From NCBI GenBank assembly GCA_934643535.1, contig CAKUCE010000041.1:1-15361 (forward strand): a stretch of 15,361 nucleotides of DNA, given 5' to 3'. The stretch comes from an uncultured Clostridia bacterium (GTDB lineage Bacteria; Bacillota; Clostridia; Christensenellales; Aristaeellaceae). Of the stretch, positions 1 to 7,208 are shown one piece after another (position 1 is the stretch's first letter; the number at the start of each line of letters is the position of its first letter). The notes beneath the pieces were generated by a model. It was given only the letters and a program-made list of their open reading frames with translations. It was not told the origin of the DNA and made no database searches. The position numbers and the translations under genes were made by a program.

Positions 1-2
1 CC

Positions 3-323
3 GTGATTCCGTGGGCGGCGGTGCTGGTGGTGCTGGCCAAGGAACTGGTGATGATCGCCGGGGGCGCGCTGCTGCTCAAGCACGGCATCGTGGTCTATTC
101 CAGCATGGTGGGCAAGGTGGCTCACTGCCTGTTCATCGCCGGTCTTCTGCTGAGCTATTTCCACGAGGATTTTGTTCGTCTCTGTCCGGGCTGGTTCATG
201 ACCCCCGACCTGATCGTGATCTGGCTGGCAGTGGTCTGCACCCTGTGCGCCCTTTGCTTCTACGTCTGGAAAAACGTCCGTCAGGCCAAGGAGCTGGGCG
301 TGATCGGCCAAAAGAAAAAGTAA
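3..323 (+). CDS. CDP-alcohol phosphatidyltransferase family protein, C-terminal part (5' cut by window)
   Basis: This open frame enters from the left edge and ends at TAA 321-323, leaving about 106 C-terminal codons. The product is a membrane protein fragment with three hydrophobic stretches at fragment residues about 3-24, 37-53 and 66-88, and a lysine-rich tail. The pattern IPWAAVLVVLAKELVMIAGG followed by LLLKHGIVV and a GKVAH segment is how the last helices of PgsA or cardiolipin-synthase-like CDP-alcohol phosphatidyltransferases look. These enzymes join a CDP-activated lipid to an alcohol at the inner face of the membrane. The catalytic D-x2-DG-x2-AR motif would lie upstream of the window, so substrate (glycerol phosphate or phosphatidylglycerol) cannot be assigned. 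The first codon shown (GTG) is probably internal. A terminator follows 18 bases after the stop. Confidence 0.72.
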   Translation: MIPWAAVLVVLAKELVMIAGGALLLKHGIVVYSSMVGKVAHCLFIAGLLLSYFHEDFVRLCPGWFMTPDLIVIWLAVVCTLCALCFYVWKNVRQAKELGVIGQKKK

Positions 324-341
324 AACGATTTTTCAGCGATC

Positions 342-392
342 AAAACGCCGCCGGGTCTTTCCCCCGAAAGGAAAGCGCCCGGCGGCGTTTTT
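342..392. terminator. Bidirectional intrinsic terminator between convergent genes
   Basis: AAAACGCCGCCGGG (342-355) pairs perfectly with CCCGGCGGCGTTTT (378-391) around a 22-base loop. On the plus strand it ends in a T run. On the minus strand the 5' A run also gives a short U tract. It lies between the plus-strand gene ending at 323 and the minus-strand gene ending at 419, so it likely serves both. Confidence 0.85.
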
Positions 393-418
393 GGTTTAAG
401 GGAATCGGCTAACGCTCC

Positions 419-586
419 TTATTTGGCGCGGTAGCTGCCGCATTCGCTCTCGTCGCACTTGCCGGAGTGGCAGTCGCAGCGGGGCTTGACGTTGATGGCG
501 TCCAGCTGGCACAGGTCGCCCGCGTCATGATGCTGACAGCTGGTCACCTCGCAGTGGATGCACTGATGCTTGTCGGAAAAGGCCAT
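419..586 (-). CDS. DUF1540 domain micro-protein (55 aa, eight cysteines)
   Basis: Read on the minus strand, ATG at 586-584 follows an excellent ribosome binding site (GGAGGTG, complement of 594-600, 7 bases away) and the frame ends at TAA 421-419. The 55-residue product has eight cysteines (C9, C12, C17, C26, C37, C39, C44, C49) and several histidines. It contains the DUF1540 signature: CxxCEVTSCQHHD near the start, then LCQLDAINVKP, and a Cys-rich C-terminal half ending CGSYRAK. The family is common as tiny, often duplicated, Cys-rich proteins in Clostridia and Bacilli. Metal binding is a reasonable inference from the paired cysteines, but no biochemical role is established that I know of. 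It is monocistronic and ends at the shared terminator. There is no signal peptide, so it is probably cytoplasmic. Confidence 0.88.
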   Translation of the reverse strand: MAFSDKHQCIHCEVTSCQHHDAGDLCQLDAINVKPRCDCHSGKCDESECGSYRAK

Positions 587-676
587 GTTCCTTCACCTCC
601 CCATGACTTGATAGGGGCAGTTTGCCCATGGAGCGGCCGCTTCATTCATCCAGCCCCAGCCTGAAATGCATGAAAA

Positions 677-757
677 TGTAAAAATGCTGCCTGCCCTCGA
701 CCGGCTTCCAAAACTATGCTATACTGTAAACGAGTGTGTCCGCAGGGCATTTTTACA
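677..757 (+). repeat. 11-bp perfect inverted repeat flanking the queT promoter region
   Basis: TGTAAAAATGC (677-687) is exactly complementary to GCATTTTTACA (747-757), with 59 bases between. The best promoter I see for queT lies inside the interval. The repeat could be a pair of operator half-sites around the promoter, or, if transcription starts upstream of 677, the closing stem of a leader RNA. A third TGTAAA copy at 725-730 is also complementary to TTTACA 752-757. Confidence 0.75.
697..725 (+). promoter_or_regulatory. Candidate sigma-A promoter of queT
   Basis: A -10 hexamer TATACT (720-725) lies 17 bases after TCGACC (697-702), which matches TTGACA at four of six positions. The predicted start is near 732, giving a leader of about 65 bases. 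An overlapping TATGCT (715-720) is an alternative -10. Confidence 0.5.
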
Positions 758-797
758 CCGGCGGAGCCATACCGTCTGATTTTGGGAGGTTATTCCA
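705..797 (+). promoter_or_regulatory. queT leader able to sequester the ribosome binding site; possible riboswitch, class unassigned
   Basis: CTTCCAAAA (705-713) can form nine pairs, one of them G-U, with TTTTGGGAG (780-788), which contains the Shine-Dalgarno GGGAGG (784-789). Between them a small hairpin can form from GGCGG (760-764) and CCGTC (772-776). If the RNA starts upstream of 677, the 11-bp stem 677-687/747-757 puts 705-713 in its loop, so the pairing with the SD would be a pseudoknot. That is the general layout of known preQ1-II and preQ1-III riboswitches, which control queT-type genes. The sequence does not match their consensus as I remember it, and the best promoter would start the RNA too late. 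This is therefore a candidate only. Confidence 0.35.
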
Positions 798-1280
798 TTG
801 AAAAAAATGAACCGTTCCGTCCGTTCCCTCTGTCTGGCCGCCATGATCGCCGCACTGTATCTGGCCCTGACGCTTCTGTTCCAGCCCATCAGCTTCGGCG
901 CGGTGCAGCTGCGGGTCTCCGAAGCCATGACGCTGCTGCCAGCCCTCTTCCCGGAGGCGACCATCGGGCTGACGCTGGGCTGCTTCCTGAGCAACTTTCT
1001 GGCGGGAGCCAATGTGTACGATGTGGTCTTCGGCACGCTGGCGACCCTGCTGGCCGCGCTGATCTCCTGGCGGGTGGGCAAAAAAAAGCTCTGGTACGCC
1101 GCCATTCCTCCGGTGGTCTGCAACGGGGTGATCGTGGGGCTGGTGCTGACCTATGCCTATCAGATCCCCACCCTGTGGCTGAACATGCTGACGGTGGCCG
1201 CGGGCGAGGCAGTAGCCTGCTTTGCGCTGGGAATCCCGCTGGTGCGGTTCCTGAATAAGCATAAGGATAAGCTGATCTGA
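798..1280 (+). CDS. queT: QueT family queuosine-precursor transporter
   Basis: The 160-residue membrane protein has about five hydrophobic segments (roughly residues 11-30, 44-68, 77-93, 101-121, 128-150). It carries the QueT family signature: QPISFGAVQLRVSEAMTLLP at 29-48, then FPEATIGLTLGCFLSN, a VYDVVFGTLATLLAAL segment and a PPVVCNG helix. QueT proteins are thought to be substrate-binding membrane components of ECF-type uptake systems for a queuosine precursor (preQ0, preQ1 or queuine), needed for tRNA wobble modification. The start is TTG at 798, because the ribosome binding site GGGAGG (784-789) is 8 bases before it. The first ATG (807) would be 17 bases away. No ECF ATPase or T-component gene is nearby, so it probably uses a shared module encoded elsewhere. 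It is the first gene of a likely operon, and its leader has unusual structure. Confidence 0.9.
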   Translation: MKKMNRSVRSLCLAAMIAALYLALTLLFQPISFGAVQLRVSEAMTLLPALFPEATIGLTLGCFLSNFLAGANVYDVVFGTLATLLAALISWRVGKKKLWYAAIPPVVCNGVIVGLVLTYAYQIPTLWLNMLTVAAGEAVACFALGIPLVRFLNKHKDKLI

Positions 1281-1327
1281 TCTTTCAGACGTTTACGCTT
1301 TGTTCAACGGATCTCAAAGGGGGCGTT

Positions 1328-1339
1328 ATGGCGCTATGA
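1328..1339 (+). other. Three-codon mini-ORF overlapping the next start (ATGGCGCTATGA)
   Basis: After the purine-rich AAAGGGGG (1316-1323), the nearest ATG (1328) opens a frame of only three codons. Its TGA (1337-1339) overlaps the ATG (1336-1338) of the large secreted-protein gene as ATGA. Spacing from the ribosome binding site favours the mini-ORF (4 bases) over the long gene (12 bases). It could lower or couple translation of the long gene, or be chance. Confidence 0.35.
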
Positions 1340-4300
1340 CAATGAAGAAACGCATTTTGGGTTCCCTGCTGCTGGCCCTTCTGGCGATGCTTTTCTGCCA
1401 GCCTGCCGCCGCGGAGGCCTCCCGGCAGGAAAGTATCCGCATTCTCTTCGAAGAACTGGCCGAACAGGAAAAGAACGGCGCTTCCCTGTCTGCGGAGGAG
1501 GCGGCGGCCCGGAGCCAGTGTACCGATCCGGCCTGCCCTCATGTTTCCGTGGATGAAGAGGGCGGCGTAACCGCCCTGTGCCCCTATGGACAATATCTGC
1601 TGTCCGTGAATCCCTATATGGTGTTCAGCGCCAATCCCGTCACGGAACTGGCGCTGCAGCCGGGCACGAATCCCATTTACCGCAGCGGCACCTACCGGGT
1701 GACCGGCGGCGACGGCTCCTGCACGCTGCTGATCACCAGAGGCCGGGCCGTATCACTGCTGCTGGACGGCGCCTCGCTGGGACAATTGAAGCTGTCCGAC
1801 GGCTCCGCCGCCGCGTTGCAGCTTTCAAACGGCGCATCCCTGAACGAGATCGCGCCCGTGAACGCGGCGCTGGAAATTTCCGGCAATGTGACGGTGCAGA
1901 CCGTTTCCGCCGGCTCCCTGACGCTGAACGGCTCCGGACGGCTGAACGCAGGCAGTCTGAACGCCACGGTCTCCGGCGATTCCACCGGCAGCGTGCGGAT
2001 CGTCTGCCAGAGCTTCGGCGCGGACGCGCTCCGGCAGCTGCAGAAGCTGACGCTTTCCGGCGGAGAAGGGTTTGCCGCCGATCTGCCCGTGGTCTTCCAG
2101 GGGACGGAGGTGCCGCTGGTTTTAAGCGCCGATCCCGAAAAGAACGATACGGCTTACGCCGCGCTGCCCGCCCCAGAAGACGGCAAGGCCTACAAGGCTC
2201 GCGTCAGCGGTCGGCAGATCCTTCTTTATCTTTCCGACGAACCTCAGGAATATGTGCTTTCGACAAACGCTGCCTCCGTGCTGACCGTGGAGGGGCCCTC
2301 TGCGGTCCTGACCAGTGAGGAAAACGCCGCCCAGAGCGCGCGGGTCAGCGCCGCCAGTCTGACGCTGCAATCGGCCCGCACCAGCGGCAGTCTGTCTCTG
2401 AGCGGAGCTTCCGCTTTCCGTGCGGAGGGAACCAATGCCTTCGGCCAGATGATCCTGGACGCTTCCGCCGGCCTGTCCCTGCGGCTGGGCGGGCGGCTTT
2501 CGCTGGATGGGCTGGTCAACAACGGCAGCCTGTCCCTGCAGGGCTCCGGCGTACTGGAAGCCGGCGGGCTGAGCGGAAACGGCTCCTATACCATTGATCC
2601 GCAGTGCAATTTCAGCGTGGAGCCGCTGCCTGCTTCCATCGGGGGACTGGTTCCCACGCAGATCCAGATTCTGGGGGACGAAAACGCGCCTGTCGCCGCC
2701 GCGCGGGTACAGCTGAAGCTGGGCAGCGGCGAGAGCTTCCTGACTACGACCGACAGCCGGGGCCGCATTACGCTTTGGCGCGCGAAAAAGCTCGATCAGG
2801 TGGACGCGGTGGCGCTGTCTGGCGGCGAGACATACTCCGCCGTCATTTTGAACGGCCAGGCCGAGACGGACGCCGTGCCGGAGATCACCGCCGCTTCCCT
2901 GACCAATCGGGGCGTGGTGTCCGTCACCCTGAAAAACGCGGGCGTTTGGGGCGTACAGTACATCGTGGGCGATGCGCCCGTGTCCATGCCGGATTCGTGG
3001 AACGCTTCCGCCCAGACCCTCTATGCCGCCGACGGCGAGACGGCCCTGTACCTGCCCGGCCTGAATCCGGGCGACGTGGTCAGCCTGCGGGTCTTCGCCG
3101 CCCGGGAAAAGAACGCGCGGCTCAGCGCCGCAACGGCGGATGCCTTTGTCTTCTATAAGACGCAATCCATCGCCATCGAGTCCAGAACTGCCTACGAGCC
3201 TGCCGGACAGAGCAGGACCTACAACGGTCAGCCCTTCCAGCCCTCCCGCCTGCCCCGGAAATGCAAGGTGGCGTATTTCCTGGAGGACGGAACGCCCTTG
3301 CAGACCCCGCCCACGAAAGAGGGCAGCTATTATGCCGAGATCACCGTTTTGGAGGACGATCCCGAATATCTGCCCGGAAAGGCCGTCATGCCGCTGGAGA
3401 TCAAGCGCCGCGTGATCTATGTCTACGCGCTGGACGCGACCAAGCAGAAGGGCGAGGACGACCCGGAGTTTGAATTCGACACCGACGAGCTTTGCGGCCG
3501 GGACCGGCTGCAGGGCCGTCTGACCCGCGCCAAGGGCGAGGGGTACGGCAATTATGCCTACTTGACTGACAAGCTGTCCGCCGTGGATGAAAACGGCCAT
3601 ACGGTCAACCATTACCGCTTTGTGCTGTCCCCGGACAGCGGACATTTCTTCATCGACTGGAACTATCATCATTATCTGCCCTTCGACCCGTTGAGCGTGA
3701 TCGACCCGGTCTACGAAGAAATCCATTTCAGCGACGGTACGTCCCTCAGGGTGCAGTACCGACTGGCTGACATGCTGAATCTGGACAAAACTTACTTCGG
3801 TTCCATCATCCGGGACACGGAAAGCGGCGAGGAGCGGCCCTTTACGCCGTCCCTGCGGCTGCGCCATGGCCGGGATGAGGCGCTGCTGATCCTGACCCCC
3901 ACCGCCGAACTGAACAGGGACGGCGGCTACCGGACCGACCTGGGCGGTACGCCCCTCTGGCAGGGACGCACGCTCCGGCTGGGCTACTGGCATATTCAGC
4001 AGCTGCTTGGCAAGCACGTGGAGCATGTGGCATTCTCCCTGAACGGCGTTACGCTGACCTTCTCTCTGCGGGACCTGATGAGCGACGGCGTAGACCAGTA
4101 CCGCAGACAAAGTGGATTGCCCAAGGGAAATACCGTTTTCCGCTTCGATCTGATCCCCGTGTTTTCCAACAGTGAGCTTTCCGCGCAGGAACAGGCCGCC
4201 TATGCCCTGCAGGGCGATGGCGCGCCCCTGATGCGCGTTCAGGCATGGCTGGAAAACGGCAGCGACCTGATCGACCTGTCGCCCGCCCTGTCCGGCGCGC

Positions 4301-4698
4301 AGATCGCTTTTGACATCAGCGCGCTGGCCAGCCGTCAGGAAAGCAGCTCTGCTTCCGCTGCCGAAACGGAGACCGTCAACGGCCAGCCCGTGAAACAGCC
4401 TGCGCAGGAAACGGTCGTCTCTCTGCTGCAGAATGCTTTCGCCGCCACCCAGCGGGAGGACGCGACCCAGCAGGAGCTGGACGAAGCCCTGCGCGTCTGG
4501 CGGGAGGCTGTCCAACAGACCGGCTGCGGCCTGCATCTGTTCCAAAAGGAAAAAGACGAGGCGCTTTCCAGCCGCCTGATCGTCCCCTATACTTTGTCCG
4601 AGCAGGGCTCCGCCCTGTATGCCGCGCTGATGCGCACCAGGCCCTACCTGACTGCCGCTTTCCAGCAAAGCGGCCTGTACGGCTGCAACCTGCACTAA
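1336..4698 (+). CDS. Large secreted multidomain protein (beta-repeat region, fn3-like and MBG-like domains)
   Basis: This is a 1120-residue product if started at ATG 1336; ATG 1342 is an alternative. Residues 1-28 are a clear signal peptide (KKR, hydrophobic core, then PAAAEA); the cysteine in the core does not form a lipobox. A Cys cluster follows at about 65-82. Residues about 110-435 are short Ser/Gly/Asn/Leu-rich beta-type repeats (TLNGSG, LSLSGAS, LSLQGSG) resembling a beta-solenoid. About 439-485 resembles a carboxypeptidase-regulatory-like fold (ARVQLKL...TTTDSRGRITL), and 515-605 an fn3-like unit. Residues 619-692 and 693-775 resemble MBG-type domains (KQKGEDDPEFEF, RLTRAKGEGYGNYAYL). 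The C-terminus is partly helical. There is no LPXTG motif, choline-binding repeat, S-layer domain or late membrane helix, so how it is retained is unknown. No catalytic motif is recognised. A role in adhesion or cell-surface structure is inference only. It lies 55 bases after queT and 15 before the dnaD-like gene. Confidence 0.8.
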   Translation: MTMKKRILGSLLLALLAMLFCQPAAAEASRQESIRILFEELAEQEKNGASLSAEEAAARSQCTDPACPHVSVDEEGGVTALCPYGQYLLSVNPYMVFSANPVTELALQPGTNPIYRSGTYRVTGGDGSCTLLITRGRAVSLLLDGASLGQLKLSDGSAAALQLSNGASLNEIAPVNAALEISGNVTVQTVSAGSLTLNGSGRLNAGSLNATVSGDSTGSVRIVCQSFGADALRQLQKLTLSGGEGFAADLPVVFQGTEVPLVLSADPEKNDTAYAALPAPEDGKAYKARVSGRQILLYLSDEPQEYVLSTNAASVLTVEGPSAVLTSEENAAQSARVSAASLTLQSARTSGSLSLSGASAFRAEGTNAFGQMILDASAGLSLRLGGRLSLDGLVNNGSLSLQGSGVLEAGGLSGNGSYTIDPQCNFSVEPLPASIGGLVPTQIQILGDENAPVAAARVQLKLGSGESFLTTTDSRGRITLWRAKKLDQVDAVALSGGETYSAVILNGQAETDAVPEITAASLTNRGVVSVTLKNAGVWGVQYIVGDAPVSMPDSWNASAQTLYAADGETALYLPGLNPGDVVSLRVFAAREKNARLSAATADAFVFYKTQSIAIESRTAYEPAGQSRTYNGQPFQPSRLPRKCKVAYFLEDGTPLQTPPTKEGSYYAEITVLEDDPEYLPGKAVMPLEIKRRVIYVYALDATKQKGEDDPEFEFDTDELCGRDRLQGRLTRAKGEGYGNYAYLTDKLSAVDENGHTVNHYRFVLSPDSGHFFIDWNYHHYLPFDPLSVIDPVYEEIHFSDGTSLRVQYRLADMLNLDKTYFGSIIRDTESGEERPFTPSLRLRHGRDEALLILTPTAELNRDGGYRTDLGGTPLWQGRTLRLGYWHIQQLLGKHVEHVAFSLNGVTLTFSLRDLMSDGVDQYRRQSGLPKGNTVFRFDLIPVFSNSELSAQEQAAYALQGDGAPLMRVQAWLENGSDLIDLSPALSGAQIAFDISALASRQESSSASAAETETVNGQPVKQPAQETVVSLLQNAFAATQREDATQQELDEALRVWREAVQQTGCGLHLFQKEKDEALSSRLIVPYTLSEQGSALYAALMRTRPYLTAAFQQSGLYGCNLH

Positions 4699-4713
4699 GA
4701 GAGGTTTTTGACC

Positions 4714-6225
4714 ATGCCCACCTTCCAATGCGATACCTCCGCCCTGCTCTGGGACGCTACGGCGGTTTCCAACGCTTTTTTGTGCGAATTCATGCCCGCC
4801 GCCCCGGACGGCTATGTGAAGGTCTATCTGTATGGCCTGATGTATGCTCACGGCGGTATGCTGGAGGAAGAGGGCGTGCTGGACGATCTGGCCAAGGCGC
4901 TGGAAATGCAGCGGGCCGACGTGGAGCAGGCGCTCCGCTACTGGGAAAGGTGCCGGCTGCTGAGCCGGGTGCAGGATCAGCCGCCGGTATATCGGTTTGC
5001 CAGTGTCCAGCAGGCGCTGTTGATGAAGCAATCCGCGCCGCAGGACCGGCCCTATGAAGAATTTGCCCGGGCGCTTTGCGATCTGTTCGGCTCCCGGCGG
5101 CAGCTTCACGGCAGCGAGACGGTGCTGGCCTACGAGTGGGTGGAGCAGCAGAAGCTCCCGCCCGAGGTGGTCATCATGCTGATCCGCCACATGATCTCCA
5201 CCCGTGGCATCAAATTTCCTTTCAAAGACGCGCAAAAGGTGGTCAACGAGCTATGCGAGCAGAACGCCCGCACGCCTGAGGCTGCCGAGGCGGTATTCAG
5301 CCGCTCCGAAGCCGCATGGAAAGGGGCCAAAAAGATCCTTGGCCGTTTCAACGTCCACCGCGCGCCCACCATGGACGAAATGGATCTGTATGTGAAATGG
5401 ACGCAGGAATGGGGCTATGCGCCCAAGGCCATCGAGGTGGCCTGCGGCGAGACTACGGCGGGTACCAATCCCAGCTTTCGCTATCTGGACGGGATCCTTT
5501 CCGGCATCCGGGACCGAAGCGGCGGCAAGGCCGTCACGGCGGCACAGGTCGAAAAGCAGCTGCGCGGCGAGGAAGACGAATCCGTCCGGGTGCGGGCCAT
5601 GCTGGCCGCTTTCGGCAGCAGGGTCTCCGTGGTGGACGAGGGAATGCGCAGTTTGTATCAGGCCATGCGGGCGCTGGCTGCGGATGACGTGATCCTGCTG
5701 GCGGCCCGGGAGGTGGGCAAAAAGCGGGGCGAGCAGCATACCATCGAAAACGTGCTGCTGATGCTGGAAGCGTGGAATGACCGGGGACTGACGACCTCCG
5801 CCGAGGTCACGGCCTATCTGAAAAACGTCCGGGATACGGACAAACGCCTGCGGGCGCTGTTCGCGCTGGCCGGGCAGGACGCCAGCTGCACCCAGCCCAA
5901 CCGGGAGCTGCTGCGCAAGTGGCGGGAGGAGTGGAAATTGTCCGACCCGCTGGTGGAGCTGGCCGCCACCTATGCCCGCAACACCCGGGAACCCATGCTG
6001 TATATGGACAAGCTGCTTTCCGGCTGGCGGGACAAGGACATTACCACGCTGGCGGAGGCCGAAGAGGAGCATCGCCGCTTTGCGGAAGCCGCCGCGGGAG
6101 AGCGGGCCAAAGCGCCTGCACCCGTCAAAAGGGTCATCGAACAGCAATACAGTCAGCGGGACTACGACCCCGAGGAATATGGCGGCATGAGTCAGGCCGA
6201 TATTGAGGAGGCGAAGAAGCTGTGA
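4714..6225 (+). CDS. DnaD-like primosome protein with tandem DnaD C-terminal-type units
   Basis: ATG 4714 is chosen because AGAGAGG (4698-4704) lies 9 bases upstream; the TTG at 4708 would be too close. The 503-residue protein begins with a winged-helix-like region (about 20-105), including PDGYVKVYLYGLMYAHGG and a typical LLSRV...YRF wing. It is followed by repeated helical DnaD/DnaB-type units at about 115-185, 200-268, 293-372 and 375-445. The best are SFRYLDGILSGIRD (254-267) and PMLYMDKLLSGWRDKDI (427-443), which match the YxxxI-x3-W style DNA-binding helix. It ends with QQYSQRDYDPEEY (478-489), a tail often seen in clostridial DnaD proteins. DnaD proteins act in replication initiation and restart, helping load helicase onto DNA. 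The following gene encodes a DnaC-like loader and overlaps it by 4 bases, which supports this. It is about twice the length of Bacillus DnaD because of the extra units. Confidence 0.88.
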   Translation: MPTFQCDTSALLWDATAVSNAFLCEFMPAAPDGYVKVYLYGLMYAHGGMLEEEGVLDDLAKALEMQRADVEQALRYWERCRLLSRVQDQPPVYRFASVQQALLMKQSAPQDRPYEEFARALCDLFGSRRQLHGSETVLAYEWVEQQKLPPEVVIMLIRHMISTRGIKFPFKDAQKVVNELCEQNARTPEAAEAVFSRSEAAWKGAKKILGRFNVHRAPTMDEMDLYVKWTQEWGYAPKAIEVACGETTAGTNPSFRYLDGILSGIRDRSGGKAVTAAQVEKQLRGEEDESVRVRAMLAAFGSRVSVVDEGMRSLYQAMRALAADDVILLAAREVGKKRGEQHTIENVLLMLEAWNDRGLTTSAEVTAYLKNVRDTDKRLRALFALAGQDASCTQPNRELLRKWREEWKLSDPLVELAATYARNTREPMLYMDKLLSGWRDKDITTLAEAEEEHRRFAEAAAGERAKAPAPVKRVIEQQYSQRDYDPEEYGGMSQADIEEAKKL

Positions 6226-7208
6226 ACCGGGATCAGATCATTCTGCAGCTGCAGCAGGATTATATGAAGCGGCGGGAGGACAACCTGCGCCTGTACGAGC
6301 AGCGGGTGGACGAAGCATGTGAGCGCTGCCCCGGCCTGCGGGAGCTGCTCAACGCCCGTCATGCGCTGGTGCTGGGCGGCATTCGCGCCAGTCTGGTGGA
6401 GCGGAAGGAAGGAGCCAGTCAGCAGCTGCCCAACGCCATGAGCCTGCTCAATGACAAGATCGCCGCGTCGCTGAAGGAAGGCGGGCTTTCTCCGGACACG
6501 CTCAAGCCCATCTATACCTGTCCTGCCTGCCGGGACGAGGGGTATTTGTTCGACCCCTCCCGGCATATGTGCTCCTGCATGGAGCGGGAGCTGAATCGGC
6601 GCATTCTGGGCGAAGCAGGGCTGCAGGACGACCGGCAGACCTTTGAAAATTTCCGAGAGGAAATTTTCAGCGACATACCGGGCCGGAACGGCGTTTCCCC
6701 CCGTCAGGCCGCGCTGCTGGCCCGTAAGGTCTGTCAGGCCTATGCGGACAGCTTTCCTGACACTTCGCCCGACAATCTGCTGCTGACGGGCAAAAGTGGA
6801 TTGGGCAAGACCTATCTGCTGTGCTGTATCGCTCACCGGCTGGCAGACCGGGGCATCCTGCCGGTCTATACCAGCGCCTATCATTTTCTGGAGCTGGCGC
6901 GGAAGGGATACATGGAAAACAGCTCCGCGCCCATGGCCCCTCTGCTGAACGCGCCCCTTCTGCTGATCGACGATCTGGGCACCGAGCCGCTGATGCAGAA
7001 TATCACCATCACGCAGCTTTTTAACCTGCTGAACGAGCGCCAACTGGCCGGACTGCATACGGTGATCTCCACCAATCTGGATATTCCGGAGCTGAAGGAA
7101 CGTTACACCGAGCGCATTTCTTCCCGGCTGATGGATGCCACCCGCTGGCGCAGGCTGACGCTGAGCGGAGACGACGTGCGCCGCAAACTGGGAGGAGCAA
7201 AGGCATGA
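6222..7208 (+). CDS. DnaC/DnaI-like AAA+ helicase loader
   Basis: The GTG start at 6222 overlaps the previous stop as GTGA, and GAGGAGG (6205-6211) lies 10 bases upstream. The 328-residue protein has an N-terminal helical region (1-90), a zinc-finger-like element C100-x2-C103...C117-x-C119 (CPACRDEGYLF, CSCM) and a DnaC/IstB-type AAA+ domain. Walker A is GKSGLGKT (190-197), Walker B is LLLIDDLGTE (246-255), sensor 1 is STNLD (283-287), and a likely arginine finger is R298 or R302 in ERISSRL. DnaI/DnaC proteins bind ATP and deliver the replicative helicase to DNA with the DnaD group. The N-terminal zinc element is usual in Firmicute loaders, and IS21 IstB proteins lack it. No transposase is nearby, so a chromosomal replication role is preferred. 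Its stop overlaps the next start (ATGA). Confidence 0.9.
   Translation: MNRDQIILQLQQDYMKRREDNLRLYEQRVDEACERCPGLRELLNARHALVLGGIRASLVERKEGASQQLPNAMSLLNDKIAASLKEGGLSPDTLKPIYTCPACRDEGYLFDPSRHMCSCMERELNRRILGEAGLQDDRQTFENFREEIFSDIPGRNGVSPRQAALLARKVCQAYADSFPDTSPDNLLLTGKSGLGKTYLLCCIAHRLADRGILPVYTSAYHFLELARKGYMENSSAPMAPLLNAPLLLIDDLGTEPLMQNITITQLFNLLNERQLAGLHTVISTNLDIPELKERYTERISSRLMDATRWRRLTLSGDDVRRKLGGAKA

Noticed and set aside
601..631. Inverted repeat CCATG...CATGG with inner GGGCA/TGCCC (615-627) upstream of the DUF1540 gene
   Set aside because: The arms are only five bases, the two pairings compete for the same base, and no T run or promoter can be tied to it.
467..664. Plus-strand 65-codon frame in the region after the first terminator
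   Set aside because: It lies antisense to the DUF1540 gene, which has a strong ribosome binding site and a family signature.
736..764. Compact H-type pseudoknot GTGT/ACAC (736-739/755-758) with CCGC/GCGG (740-743/761-764)
   Set aside because: The first connecting loop would have zero bases, which is hard to build for a classical H-type fold, and both stems are only four pairs. The longer pairings in the same leader are more convincing.
2122..5235. Very long antisense open frame (1037 codons, minus strand) across the secreted-protein and dnaD-like genes
   Set aside because: It arises from GC-rich codon bias in the plus-strand genes. Its product is Gly/Gln/His/Arg-rich with no recognisable domain, and it crosses two well-supported genes.
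6222..7208. IstB, the IS21 transposition helper, as identity of the AAA+ gene
   Set aside because: No IstA transposase or terminal repeats are near. The zinc-finger-like N-terminus and the adjacent DnaD-like gene fit a chromosomal helicase loader.
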